Shown piece by piece: positions 10,619 to 22,903 of a stretch of 64,000 nt of DNA (position 1 is its first letter; each line of letters starts with the position of its first letter). The stretch comes from Saksenaea vasiformis B4078 (taxonomy: Eukaryota; Mucoromycota; Mucoromycetes; Mucorales; Saksenaeaceae). The notes beneath the pieces were generated by a model that saw only the letters and a program-made list of their open reading frames with translations, did no database searches and was not told the DNA's origin. The DNA lies in contig JNDT01002322.1 in NCBI GenBank assembly GCA_000697055.1, positions 1 through 64,000 of the forward strand. Direction: 5' to 3'. The position numbers and the translations under genes are program-made.

Positions 10619-12440
10619 ATGAAAACATACACTGTTGAAGAAGTCGCTAAACACAATTCACCCAATGACTGTTGGATCATTGTTCAAGGCAAAGTCTTTG
10701 ACGTGACGGAATTCCTTCATGACCATCCCGGAGGTAAAAAGGTGTTGGTCAAGGTCGCAGGAAAAGACGCGTCCAAGCAGTTTAAATCCTTCCATAATGA
10801 TGCAATTATGCAACGTGTCGGTTTGCCCATGCAAATCGGCGTTATCGGCACAGAAGAACCACCCAAACCAAAAGAAACTACACCCGCCGTAGCAGCAGCA
10901 ACAGCAACAGCACCCGTCACCGGTACCCCATCTGCACCTGTTGCCACAGCTATCGAAGCACGTTTCGGTGAAGGTCTACCCTATGGTGATCCCACCTGGT
11001 ACCAAGACTGGAACAGGTAAAAAAAAAAAAAAGAATAACAATCTACATGCTTGGCGGCTTACCACTTTTCCCCAAGTCCTTACTACAATGCATCCCATAT
11101 CAATCTCCGCAAGGTGATTCGTGAATTTGTTGACAAGGAAATCACACCTTTCTGTCATGAATGGAGTGAAGCCAAGGCCATTCCTCGAACTGTTGTTAAG
11201 CGGGCAGCCGAAATCGGTTTGCTTGCTGCTGTTTCTGGTGCAGGCACCATTCCTACCGTCCACAGTTTACTTCCCTATGGTTTACCCGGAGGCGTCAAGC
11301 CAGAAGAATTTGATATCTTCCACGAATTTATCTGTGTAGATGAAATTGCCCGCTGTGGCTCGGGGGGTCTTATCTGGGCTTTGATGGGAGGCCTTGGCAT
11401 TGGTCTTCCACCTGTCATGAATTTTGGTACAGAGGAAATGAAAAAGACGGTGGTGCCTCAATGTCTTGCGGGTGATAAATTCATTGCGCTTGCCATTACC
11501 GAACCCTCCGCAGGCTCGGATGTGGCCAATTTACAAACCACTGCAAAAGATATGGGCGATTACTGGCTTTTGAATGGTGAAAAGAAATGGATCACACAAG
11601 GTGCCTATGCCGACTATTACACAGTAGCCTGTCGAACAGGTGGTGCTGGTATGGGCGGCGTGTCGTTGTTGCTTGTTGAACGTTCCATGCCTGGTGTGAA
11701 TGCACGTCAAATGGATGTCATGGGTATGTGGGGATCCGGCACCTCCTATATCACCTTTGAAGATGTAAGCGGCGAAATCAAATAACATCGTTGTGTTCCT
11801 TGGAAAACTTAAAAAAAAATTTCAGGTCAAGGTGCCCAAGACGCATTTGATTGGCAAATTGAACCAAGGTTTCAAGTACATTATGCACAACTTTAACCAT
11901 GAACGTCTTGGTATTGTCATGCAAGCAAACCGTTTGTCTCGCGTGTGCATTGAAGAAGCCTTCAAGGTAAGCAACAACCCCAAGAAAAATAAAAAAAATA
12001 TGGGCGGGGTGGGGAACTCATCTAGTTTTTTCTTCCTTTTTATGTAGTATTCTCTTAAGCGCAAGACATTTGGTCAACGTTTGGCTGAACATGCTGTGAT
12101 CCGGAATAAATTTGGCCATATGATCCGTCAATGTGAAGCCACACATGCATGGCTGGAGAATGTACTGTACCAGATCAAGACCCTTCCTGTCAAGAAGCAA
12201 CCCGAACTGCTGGGTGGCCCCATTGCTCTGCTCAAGGCACAGTCCACACAGACCTTTGAGTACTGTGCCCGTGAGGCGGCTCAAATCTTTGGTGGTTTGG
12301 GTTATACCCGTGGTGGCCAGGGTGAAAAGGTCGAGCGTCTATATCGTGAGGTCAGAGCATATGCCATTCCCGGTGGATCCGAGGAAATCATGCTTGATTT
12401 GGGTGTCAGACAAGCATTGAAGACTGCCGCCAAACTGTAA
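10619..12440 (+). CDS. Cytochrome b5-acyl-CoA dehydrogenase fusion
   Basis: Exons 10619-11016, 11077-11764, 11826-11966 and 12048-12440 give 539 residues. Residues 1-75 are a cytochrome b5 domain with haem ligands in HPGG (His36) and SFHND (His59). An Ala/Thr/Pro hinge leads to an acyl-CoA dehydrogenase: N-terminal helices with REFVDKEITPFCHEW, the FAD/substrate loop ITEPSAGSDV, GEKKWITQG, KRKTFGQRLAEHAVIRNKFG, QIFGGLGYTRGGQGEKVER and PGGSEEIM with the usual catalytic Glu context. It should oxidise an acyl-CoA using FAD; the b5 domain may accept or relay the electrons. This fusion is widespread in fungi; its preferred chain length is unknown. No obvious signal peptide or membrane helix. It converges with the MscS gene, 103 nt apart. 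Confidence 0.88.
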
Positions 12441-12543
12441 AAAAAAAAAATACATGAACCATTTACCTAGACGACCAACTTTCTATATAAAGTGTAAACT
12501 TATCTATTTATTTTATTTTATTCATTTTCAAAAAAAATTTTTT

Positions 12544-15500
12544 TTACATGCTTGCGAACATCATACTTGCAGCGGCTGCACCTGCTACACCTGCATCATT
12601 TCCTTCACCATTTCCTGAAGGCAATCCTCCTCCTCCTCCTTGATCAGCCTCATAGGTGTAGGGTTTTCTCTGTTGTAGTCCGTCCAGACCATAGGAAGCC
12701 TTGGCACCCAGATTGTATGCCTCTGGCGGCGCATCGTTCGGTCTGCATTCCACGGGTTGAGGGGGAAGGGCATACTGGATTTCAAGTCGTTCGGATTCTT
12801 CTTTTAGTTCCATCATGAAATTGTTATGGCGTAACCAACGACCATCCGCATCCTGCCAATTCTTCGTGTGTTCAAAGTAAAAGGACATGGTGATTTTGTT
12901 CTGGTTCTGGAACGAGAGGATATTAGCCGAGGTGGCATTGGTGCTATAGAGGTTAGGGTGCTCATTGCACCATTCTCTCATATGTTCACGTAGACGATGG
13001 ATTTTCCATGAAGGTGTGGAAAACGAGACGTGAAGCTCTACGTTTCTAAGCATTAGAAACAAAAATCGTCTTGTTCTTTCGTGGGAAAAAAATCTTCTTC
13101 ATTACCAACGGTTTCTCCTGTTCTTCCCGTTCGTCGACAATTGATAATATACTGGGTTGCAAGAACAGAATTTTTTGCATAGACAATCGAACCATCCCAC
13201 TTACTAAATGAGAGAGAGCCATAGGATCAGTGTTAAGGGGAAGTAGAGAGAGAGGGGGGGGGGGGGAAGGGGACAGAAAACCCAGGCTAACTTACATAAA
13301 TGTTGTGACCAGTAATCCCACATTATGCACCACCCAATTCTGGGATTCAATAAATACACGGTCGCCTGCATCAAATGGATGCTACGCTATCTATATCAGA
13401 CACAAAAGAAAAAAAGGCATGTATCCCTTGGTTTTGCGGTAAACTTACTGTGACAAAGACAAAGATAATGGATTCAAAAGCATCCTTTGCACTGTTACCA
13501 AAAACAAAACTGGCAGCAATAAATGCACTCCATAAAGGCATCAATTCGACACCAACATTCACACCGGAAGCAGCCAGAACAATAATGATCTATATAAGAG
13601 AGAAAGTTACAGCCTGCCGCCTTCCTTTTTTTTTATGAGTCCTTCTGACATTTACCCATATCACAATAAAGACCACCAAGAGAATGATGTCCAGTTTTCC
13701 CGTTGCTTGCGATAAATCACGCATGGAGCGTGCAAGGTTCTTTCGTTCACGGTAGATTCGAATGCATCCCGACCGTAGTTCCCGTTTACTAATGTCACCA
13801 TTGCCATCCAAATCAAACAGTTTAAAGGCTTTTGCCGCTTCTTCATGTGTGGGGAAAAAGGGGTACAGATCCGCCTCGACAATTGAATCGCGGGTTGCCT
13901 CTGGACCGGTCAGGTTATGATAGATCCGTTTGGCAAGAGCTTTGGCTTGTTGTGACATGCTTTGCGACTGAGTCTGGGGATGATGTGAGCGGATCTTTTT
14001 GTAACCTCCTTTAATGAATCTGCCAGGCACAGAGCCAATTTCTTTGGTTGCACCAAATATTTCTTGACTTGTGCGTGTTAATCCTGTACCGGCTCTTGTA
14101 AAGGCTGGTCTTGAAGGGGAGGGGTCGATGCTTTCTACTGGCCCTGAAGCGTTTCGATCAGATTTCGTCCGCCGCAATTTACGTGAAAGATTCGTAATAA
14201 AGTCCACCGAATTACTCCTCTGAGGGCGTTGCAACTCCCTTTGTTCTTCTGGCGTTTCAGTCGTTGTTAATGGAGGAATGGCGATCAAGGTGTCCATATT
14301 CTGTGCTGGAAAGCGTACATTGTTTGTTCTACTCGAAGGATCATTTGTCGTCATGATGGATTTAGCTCCGCCTAAACGTTGCTGACCAAGATCCGGGTGA
14401 ACCTCATCCAGCGAACAGGACCGACTGGCGATTGCTTTTGGTTTACGTCGAATTCGTTTGAGTAGAAATTCCTGTGGTGTTTTCCGTTTGACACGTTTTA
14501 ATTTGTCGAGTATTTTCAATGCTTCATCATTTTCGGAAATACGGTCCCCATAAGCCTTCCTACAGAAAAAAAAAAAAAACCAAGGGATCAGCGATCGGGG
14601 TACAAGGAAAAAAAAAAAAGGTTTCGCTATACTTGTGAAAAGACGTCACTAGCAGAAAAAATAGGAAGGTTCAGTGTCACGTCGTACTACACACACACAC
14701 ACTGTTTTTTTTCTCCTTTCTTTTCTTACCTATGAGTTGCAGGATAAACTTCTCAATAAACAGTAAAAGCGCTGCAAAGAAGCAGCATTCCCAGATTCTA
14801 TAGAAAACCTCGACATAATAAGGGACTTGCATATCGATAGGTCGTGGCGCGCGTTCTTTGATCAGGGACCATGAACCCCAGCTCCATGCTGCAATCAAGA
14901 GCAACTTGATATAAGACCGCAAAGCCATATAGTACTAACGGATGGGAATGTATTTGTTTGCATTACAGATGAACCAAGTGAAAGTCAAATTCAGGCTTAC
15001 CGATAGACGCATACGAAGTACTTCGGTTGAATGGGGACGAAAGTAACCGACGAGACGTTTGATGGACCATGGTACAAATTCTACGCCAAGCTGGGAAATA
15101 AAGCCAATGCACCACATAAAGGCCAACCAGGTAAACCAAAGTTCCAAATTATAGGAAACGGTGGTAACACGATCACGATCGTTATAGACGACAAAGATAG
15201 CAACATCGACGGCAATCAAAACAAGGGCAAATAGAATAATGCACGACCATGCAATATAGGAAGAATTTTGAGATAAACAAATAATGACGCTGTTTTGTGC
15301 AAGTGTTCGTCGTCTCGTCTTACTGTCTTCCTTATCCTTCCTATCGAGTTCGTCATCATCGTCATCCCGTCCAGCCCAATCAAATTCCTCGGCTAATGTA
15401 CGCCCATCAAGATCGGGAGCAGTAACGAGAGCAGGACCTGCTAGTGTTTCAAGAGGAATATCAGCAGGAATTCCCCCTTCGAGAAGAATCTCATGTTGTT

Positions 15501-15651
15501 CATCATCCGTTGTATTCGAAGAGTTTGTATGTGAAAGATCGGGTATATCGCAAGATTCTTTTGCGTCTAATACTACAACGTCATCATCTTGTTGTTTCTC
15601 GTTCCTGCGTTCCTCCTCCTCCTGCTCCTTGTGCTTCTGTTCCTTGCTCAT
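12544..15651 (-). CDS. EF-hand MscS-family mechanosensitive channel
   Basis: Eight minus-strand exons, 15651-15001, 14934-14730, 14648-14633 (16 nt), 14559-13656, 13589-13449, 13381-13296, 13203-13106 and 13037-12544, give 864 residues in frame. The N-terminus is acidic and cytosolic. Membrane helices appear from about residue 150 (IAWSCIILFALVLIAVDVAI, then several more). A long basic/Ser-rich loop carries KKAYGDRISEND and KILDKLKRV, followed near residue 540 by an EF-hand, DLDGNGDISKREL. Then come the pore-lining and beta-domain parts of MscS: SFVFGNSAKDAFESIIFVFV, HPFDAGDRVFIE and YAKNSVLATQYIINCRRTG. This is the layout of fungal Msy1/Msy2-type channels of the ER or plasma membrane that respond to hypo-osmotic swelling and calcium. 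The tail is Gly/Ala/Met-rich. A fragment of a second copy lies at 22813-22903. Confidence 0.88.
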
Positions 15652-15879
15652 TACAGAAAAATAAAAAGGTATAAAAATTTTCTTTCTTTTGTAAGAAAAC
15701 GTTATGGTATGTGGTACAAAATAATGGCAAAATAAAAAAGAAAGGAAAGTACTGTTCAATTTATACCGATTCCAAAGAAAAAAAAGAAAAAAGAGGCGCC
15801 GCTAAAAAAAAATACAGAAGAAAAAGGGAAAGGATCAACTTTGTCAAGTCAGAAATCTTTAACGCAAGTACACAAGAAA

Positions 15880-16470
15880 AATGGGTTAGTGCGCTTAAGA
15901 AAGTTTACTTGGATCGATGTGTGATCAATTGCTAAACACGGAAAGATAACTGGACCCTAATTGAGTGTCAAAATACATCTTTTGCGCCGAAATAATTCCA
16001 TGTATTCGGGATGAATCAAGTAAATACAACAACACAGTTATAGTTAAACCCTACATTATTCCGTTTGTTGGAACTTTCGATCGTCATCTCCGCCCGATAG
16101 AACGACCGGGAAATCAAATTACCTCTAGACTCACCATCGCCATCCATGCACAACGTCTTCGTGGTGCATCCTAATCAGAGCAAACCATTCTGCAAAATAC
16201 CATACAGTAACCATAGTCAAAACGTGATAGAATCGACAGGAAAAAGTTTGACCAGTAAAACGCGTCAGTACACAGAACATTTTAAAGATACCAAAGTCGC
16301 GTTGTATGGAATACCATCCTACCATACCATGGATAGTCCAGTCGGTAATCATCAGGAACCTAGCTTTTGTAAAAACAGCGCTGATGCTGGTTCCTGAACA
16401 ACCCCCAGATGCGACGAAAGCGCCCATTTTCCATAGTGCCGATAGATCCTACTTCATCTCAAGGCGACCA
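15880..16470 (-). pseudogene. Degenerate PER1/PGAP3 copy and its 3' flank
   Basis: This stretch is visibly related to 22950-23800, the 3' flank and coding part of the intact PER1 gene. Shared blocks include the flank GTGTGATCA.TTGCTAAACACGG and CCATGTATTCGG, then TTTCGATCGTCATCTCCGCC at the 3' end of the coding region, and later CTGGTTCCTGAACA and GCCCATTTTCC. Between them there are many small deletions and substitutions, so no long reading frame survives. The order and strand are those of PER1, lying upstream of an intact MscS gene. It is a dead copy from an old duplication of the MscS-PER1 junction. The boundary near 16470 is approximate. Confidence 0.75.
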
Positions 16471-17844
16471 CAACTATTGTATTCGAATAACCGCATTTAC
16501 AGCGTATGCCGAGTAACCTTGTTTAATCAACTACAGAATAACTACCATCACTTTGTCCAGCTACTATGCGTTATTTTCTGTTTTGCGGCTCCATCAAGTT
16601 CTGTCCGCATGAAAAAAAAAGAAATTGGTGACTTTAGTCATCGCCTAAAAATGGCAAAAAAGGAAGGTCCAATTTATCGTACGAACAGAGTTGACGTAGC
16701 GTTGTTGTCGCCCATTCCCACGAAAGACGTTTGACACCGAAAAAGCATTCTTCCCATTGCAGAGTTGTCCATGCTTCTGTTACTTTTTCTCCTACCGGCT
16801 GCAGTTGCTCCTATTGCAACACCCGTTCAATCGTTGGAGTTTGGACATTAGAGCGTTTAATGTGTATCCACTTTGATAACAATTTGGACATGACGAGTCC
16901 TGATTCCCCTACTTAAGCGCTCGAGATCCTCCTTGATGGCAAGACGCAGCCGGCTATGGTCAGCGTCTTGGTATGTTTCTTTGGAATATTGATCAATTGC
17001 GTGAAGATCCCAGTCATTAATATTGATTCGTCAAAAGCACTCCATGGCAGTAGTGAATAGTGGCAGGGACTGAATACAGACACCGCTTTCTTTCCTCAAA
17101 TCTCTTAGGAGCCATAACTAATGCGACTTGTATCTTTTGGAGCCCACTGAAGCTACCCTAAAACTTACTGATTTCCCGGCTGGGAAATTTGGTATGGCTC
17201 CAAAGAAAAAGGATTCTGGAAAGTGTTGCTGATCTCGGTCGTATAAGCCCAACGGGCCGTCTCCTCCCAGCAATGCAACACAGAGTCAGCGAAGAGACGC
17301 AGCTGCTTGATGTATTAAAAAACGATCTCTCCGGCTTCCAGCAGTCAAAGTCCTTGGAGAAAAGCGATTCACATATGACCGGCGCTTTGATTCCTTACTT
17401 GACATCATCCTCAGGATGCTGATTTTGGCATCGCTGAGTAAGTTTTATTTATACAGCATTTGCGCGCCATGCTGACCATGCCAAAAGTGGGGAACAAACC
17501 AGCAAGGCTACCAAAGCAGCTCGGGTTTGGAATATGGCGCTGTGTGACGACGTGGACGAGAAGCAACGGACGATGGGAAGAAGGACAGATTTGATCATTA
17601 GCATGGAAATTGAATTGAGCTCGTCGGAGTGGAAAGGACAGACGACGCCAAAAAAGCCTTGGCGTCTATCAACAAATCAAGAATGCGCGTGTTAACAAGG
17701 CCATGCTAAGACGATCGTGGTACTTTGTTTGTTCTTGGGATGGATTGGATTGGTTAGACAGCATAATACAAAAGATGATAGAGATAGCCAGATACATGAT
17801 CTCAGTATAACATGTCTATAAGCAACATCAATAAGCTTTTCCAA
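16471..17844. other. Unassigned sequence inside the transposon island
   Basis: I see no supported gene. Short open frames (for example around 16731-16916 and 17189-17422) do not resemble anything I know. The sequence lacks the poly(A/T) and CT tracts of the first 16 kb, consistent with it being inserted material. Confidence 0.4.
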
Positions 17845-18802
17845 TCACATCACTGATGCAGCCTGAACATCCCGATTTCGCCTTGATCGTCCAGTTTTGC
17901 ATGCCATGCATCCAGGTTGCTGACAAATCGACGGCATAATTCGTTTAAAACAGAAAATGCACGTCTGGGATGCACGAAATTCGTCGGTCATGCAGACCGG
18001 AGTGTATCTTTGCTTTCTTCTTAGCCAATTTCCTCCCCGCTCGGCATGATCTTTGATTGTGGAACCAAACACGTCTCCTGGGTTCCGATCGTCATTATGG
18101 GTGTTACCTCTTTACCGGTGCTCCGTGATACTACCACTTCTGCAATCTTCCTTGTGTCAACGATTGGAATGATAAAAGCTTATAGAAAGCGGCTTTTAAG
18201 TCTTTTTTTTTTGGGCCGGCCGTTGTGCCATAAGGATCGTTTAAGGACTTGTAAAGGCAAAATGAGCTTGTATTGCTTGTATTGAGCTCCTTTGGTGTCT
18301 GCCTGTGGTTCATAAACTTCTCTTTAAATTTTTGCAGACTCTTTTTCGTAGCCTTCTTGTTCGGCTTCTACTGGGTGAAAAAGACGTGGCAGCAGATATC
18401 ATGAGCTTTCACAATGGCAGTCAATAGCGATATGCCATTTTGCAGGGATGCGGCAGGCTGAAGGCAGCATAATTTGAATACGACTTTGCCTGGTATTCAA
18501 ACATTGAGCCACGGCAAAGAACAAGTGGCTTCTTGTGAGGAATTGCTGGTGATTTCAGCTACATGCTCAACTCCTCATTGTCGTAGCCAGTTCAGTGCTT
18601 GCTTTAGATCTTCTTTCGAGATTGGCACAGCCCAGGCTGAACCAATCACACCTCTCATGTAATCTCTATAGCCTTGTGTGGCACGGCGCTGGAACGCATC
18701 CGTGGAGTTCAGATAAAATTGTCTGCTGAAATTCAAATGTGGGAGCTGTAACAGGATCATGTTATTACCATCTATCTTGCTGAAGCCATAACTTACCATC
18801 AA
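17845..18802 (-). pseudogene. TnpB/Fanzor-like C-terminal remnant
   Basis: The best segment is the open frame 18072-17845. It has the order seen in the C-terminal nuclease half of TnpB/Fanzor-type proteins: a basic helix, TDEFRASQTC, a four-Cys zinc-ribbon-like array (CIFC ... PGCMAC), then GRSRRNRDVQAA, where the Asp would be the last RuvC acid. The region upstream (18130-18800) carries related coding in two frames with stops and at least one frameshift, including a 75-codon open part at 18802-18575. It is therefore broken. The family call is by motif order only and I could not compare it with a database; another Mucoromycota transposon protein with a similar zinc ribbon is possible. No omega-RNA or end sequence was identified. 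Confidence 0.45.
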
Positions 18803-20150
18803 AATACAAAAAATGTGAGACCTACCTGACCTCTCCTTCTGCTCCTAACAGGTATTAACAGTTGGAGTGCAAAAAGAAAAAAGCAGATAAAACACTTGGT
18901 AGTCGAATTGTCTATATAAATCATTAGCGTTATCTGGGTCCGTAAGACGTTTATCAGGTGTGATATAGTATGTAATACGTAGGGATCAGCTGTCCAGTAA
19001 TGCATAAACTTGGATGTTTCTCATAAGCAGCGTGTATGTGTATCAGATAAAAGGCATGTTAAAATCACGTCGACATGACGGTTGCAATGACGCCATGAAA
19101 CCGGTTGTATTCATCATTGGTACAGATGTGCGATTTACTTCTTCACTGTATACATACAACGTGGTAGAATTGAGTCAACAATATAGTCTGTTTGACATTG
19201 TTATTATCATTCAGGAACATCAACTTAAGCATTCTTATTGTATTCAATCTAACTGTTCCCTTCGAAAATAAAGTTCTCAGCGATAAAAATGAAAGAAAAA
19301 GGGACATAGACAGCGAGCTGGCTTGTGTATGCCGAGCGCTGTTCTGTTCTTTTGCGCGATTGAGTTATCGTCGCATTATTTCCACACTGATTTAGTGCAA
19401 GTCAATCATGCGTCATATAGACGTGGATATGACGTGATGCTAGAATGTCAGTCTTTCTCGAGAACATCATGTGTACTTCACTTTTTAACTTTATGGTTAT
19501 CTTTGCTGATAATGAACACAGTTATGTTGGCAGCATTGGAGAACGGTCGAAATTAACAAGCATTTCAGCGCGCTCGCGCCAAAGAGATGCATCTTCACTG
19601 CCATATCTTGCCCTGATATCCTTCGTCTTTCAGATCACCCTGTTGCTTTTTGTTTCCCAGTGGACGAGGTCCCGCATTATTTAAGCTAGTGTAAGATCAT
19701 TTTGGATAGTGTCGTAGAATGAGGAATACGTCAATATCAGGAAGCTCTGTGTCAGAATCAAAACGCGGGTTCATCTACAGCGTTACCCATCCAGAACTAT
19801 CCTTCCAGAGCTATCCGTTTGGTGCTATCTGTCCAGAGATGCACGTTGAAATTGGAGGTACCCATACATAGAGGTACTACCTAAAAAGGAAAAGCACTTG
19901 GTGCGAGTATCTCACTCATCTTCAAGGAAATCTCAATCTACTCACTTCATTCAATCTTCCTCGTCATGTGTTTAAAGCAATGCAACCTTTTCCTATTATC
20001 CCGAAGGGAAACATTAGAGCGGTCATACCATTTCCACAGAACAAAGATAGCGAATATGTTGGAAAGCTTGACATTGGATAGTGCCTGAAGAGACGGAATG
20101 GATATGCGACTAGGAACGGTAGATAATGGGCCAAAACGTGTCTAGGCTCA
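18803..20150. other. Unassigned island sequence
   Basis: No gene supported. A short imperfect tandem word, close to CCAGAGCTATCC, recurs three or four times at about 19790-19845. Confidence 0.4.
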
Positions 20151-21179
20151 GTGCGCTACTTAAACCCTACGTGGCTGTTCGAATTGCTCGATATCAGACC
20201 GAAGACGACGCGGAAAGTTATAAATAATCAGTGCGGAAAATGCTATCGGGCATGTGGAAAACCTTTGCTTCATAACCCTTGCAGAGCAGGGGTCCGTTTC
20301 AAATGTGAGCACGATAAGTGCTACATGCGTCCAGGAACATCAGTTGGAGAGGATCACCACGTACGAAGTCTTTGAATACCATCATATTTGTTCTACGCTG
20401 GTGTATTCTAAGCAACCTGGTCGTCATGTAATATTTGCCAAATATTTCTCGAACCTTTTTTTTGAAGGACACACCATCACTTTCGACGACGATTCTATCG
20501 GTGTGATGATGGATTTTTCACAAGCGCAGATTAAGGGGTTCTGCATCGCATATAGGAAGAGAACCAAGAAAAATGATGCTCTCTCGTGTTTGAAAGGATG
20601 CTACGCGCACTATATGCGAAATATGCAAAAAAGAGCGAAAGGCTACGTCCTTGTGCCCAAGGATAAGCAATCCGAGTTCAAGGATCTATGCCGTCTTCTT
20701 GCGACCACGATTGACAAAGTAGAGTACAAATCGACGTGCAAGGCCTTGGAGGAGGGTTTTCCAAAGGCAATGGAGAAGCTCAATTTTTGGAAGAGGAAAT
20801 CAGTGCGAAGCCTGATCTTTCCAACCAAGTCGAAGGTGAACAGCCGACTCCTCAACCATCCAACGAGGACAACCAACGGCATCGAGTCATATCACTGTAC
20901 CTATACCGCGTCATAAAGAGAAGGCAGCCATTAGTTATAAACTTAAAGGTAATCCTCAAGTATATGCGCAACGATGAATCTGCCTTCGCCATATACTTGA
21001 AAGGAATCACCTTGTTCTATGGTGAGAAGAAACAGCATCAGCAGAAGAAAACAGCTGGGAAAAAGCGCAAAGCTGAGCCTTCACCGCCTAAAGAAAAGAA
21101 AGCAAAGCGAGCCAAAGAGTCAAAGACCCTCGAAAAGCCATCTTCTGAGAAAGGAATTGAGAAGAAAGGTAAGATATAG
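20151..21179 (+). pseudogene. MULE-like transposase, frameshifted
   Basis: The central open frame 20254-20916 has a Mutator-like (MULE) pattern: an N-terminal Cys/His zinc-binding region (CGKCYRACGK... CEHDKC in the adjacent frame, then YEVFEYHH), the second catalytic-acid context VMMDFSQAQIKGF, a following C..H....N motif (GCYAHYMRNMQ), and near the end TTNGIESYH, like the TNN-IES box of MULE transposases. The coding continues in a different frame from about 20890 to 21179 with LKVILKYMRNDESAFAIYLK and a Lys-rich tail, and the N-terminal zinc region sits in yet another frame before about 20330. At least two frameshifts make it inactive as read. It lies inside the island bounded by the duplicated MscS-PER1 junction. 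Confidence 0.55.
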
Positions 21180-21344
21180 AACAGTTGTCAGTCAGTAAGC
21201 ACTATCACGCAATACTAAATGAAACTCCATCTAGACGTTTTGAAGCCTAATGAGTATTTACATATCAAGACCCTCCGATAACATAGAACTTGGATGAGTT
21301 ATTGTGAGACTCCTTAAATACTTCCGGACGGTAGCAGATACGTC

Positions 21345-21656
21345 ATGGCACTGAATAAAAACAACCAAATGTCATGCTATATTGATGCACCGTTCGAGTT
21401 GCTGCTTCACTCGATCTTGCCGTTGTATGATAACGTAAATAGCTGTATTGTCTTTGATAACAAGTTCTATGCAGCATGTATTTCATACAGCAAGAACGAT
21501 ATATCTGCAAGGTTAACGGCATCAAGTCTATTGAGGAAATTTATGTGGGACAACACGAGTTTCAAGAGTGAAATGAATGACGCTGTGGAAGTCTTGGGAA
21601 TATTTCATCAGCAGCTGTTCACGCCCACTCCAATCTTTATTCTTAGTAAAATTTGA
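21345..21656 (+). CDS. Short ORF with a USP-like Cys box, transposon cargo fragment
   Basis: 103 codons beginning NKNNQMSCYIDAPFELLLHS. The N..SCYID block followed by a hydrophobic helix resembles the Cys box of C19 (ubiquitin-specific) peptidase-like domains; I recall comparable N-x-CYID segments in proteins carried by Mucoromycota transposons. The frame ends after about 100 codons with no His box, so it is at best a fragment. It sits 165 nt downstream of the MULE-like remnant on the same strand and may have been part of the same element. Low confidence in function. Confidence 0.3.
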   Translation: MALNKNNQMSCYIDAPFELLLHSILPLYDNVNSCIVFDNKFYAACISYSKNDISARLTASSLLRKFMWDNTSFKSEMNDAVEVLGIFHQQLFTPTPIFILSKI

Positions 21657-22800
21657 GAACAGAAAGCAACGCAGATGCACAATTCACAGTAGCATTGGTA
21701 TTATGTATAACGAAATCGTCGAACTTCCACCACTCCTTGTATTATGAGATCCGACAACTTGTAAAAAGTCAATATTCGCCTTCCTTCTGTGTTTATGATT
21801 CACGATCCCACCTATGAACTATGCGCCAAGATATATTCGACATATAAGTCGGGTGTACAGAAAGGCTGAAAGCCTTCGACGCCTCCTTCGGTTGTGCTTC
21901 GACGACTTGCGTGCTGTCGTAACCAGCAAGCGTCCATATAGTGTACCGACTGCAGATATGGCTGTTCGTGAAGGAGGAAGAAGCACGACACATAATATAG
22001 GTGGGGATGTGATCGGACTTCGACATGACCTGCTTGAGTTGGCCGAGTGCATCAAACGGGCTTATTTGGTAACACATGTCACCTAATATGCACTTTCAGC
22101 GATGTATGCTATCGGCGTCGAGATATATCCTTGTGTCCTTAGTCGTAGCAAAAAGATCTTAAGTTGTTTGCCTGTTTTTTAAAAAATAAAATTGCTTGAG
22201 GCCAGACGTACGTTCCCCGAGAGAAAATGCAGATGCAATTTGGGAGACTCCAAAGTCAAAATTGATGATGCCGGCTTTCCAAACGAACTACGATAGATTA
22301 TTCGATAACTTCACATTTAATTCTTCAAGAGGGTCATTGGAGCACCGAAATTCGTGGGATGACTGTAGGGCAAAGCAGGCGTTCGTATTTTTCCAAGCAT
22401 TCAAGCAAAGTAGACGAACTTATTCTACGCGTGTGTTTACCGTTCATATGTACATTTCACTCCGATAGCAGTAAGACCTGTGGGATATATTACTTGACGG
22501 AAGCACTGGAGGCACCTTCCTGGAAACAAAGTGTAGGAAAGGGCATACAGTGCTTATATCAACGGCATTGCGGGAATCGACTGTTTCGAGAGATCTTCCC
22601 TTTAATTGGCACCAGGAAGCCATACTGAGCACATACACGCGCAGCCATGCTGATATTTGACCGTCACCAGCCTGACAAACCCCTCAAACACCAAATGGAA
22701 ACCCGTCATCATGCTACCGTAAAAAAGACCAGGCATCAATCCTTATGAAAGATCCAATATAGTAGATTGCGTAGAATTTGCATACGGAAGGAGAGGAAAA
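21657..22800. other. Unassigned right part of the island
   Basis: No recognised gene. Two open frames of about 90 codons (21814-22086 and 22359-22628, +) have no motif I know. The island's right limit is the MscS fragment beginning near 22813. Confidence 0.4.
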
Positions 22801-22812
22801 CATGCATTGAAG

Positions 22813-22903
22813 CTTAACGACAGATGCGTACGAAGCACATCAGTTGAACGAGGTCGAAGAAGACCAACAGACGTTTGATTGACCATGGCACCAATTTCAC
22901 ACG
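22813..22903 (-). pseudogene. Fragment of the MscS first exon
   Basis: About 90 bp align without gaps or nearly so to 14996-15086, the end of MscS exon 1 and its splice donor. Shared blocks include CGTACGAAGCAC/CATACGAAGTAC, CAGACGTTTGAT/GAGACGTTTGAT and GACCATGG. Identity is roughly three quarters by eye. The rest of the gene is missing. Beyond it (22940-23080) the sequence matches the MscS-PER1 spacer at 15890-16060. Confidence 0.7.
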
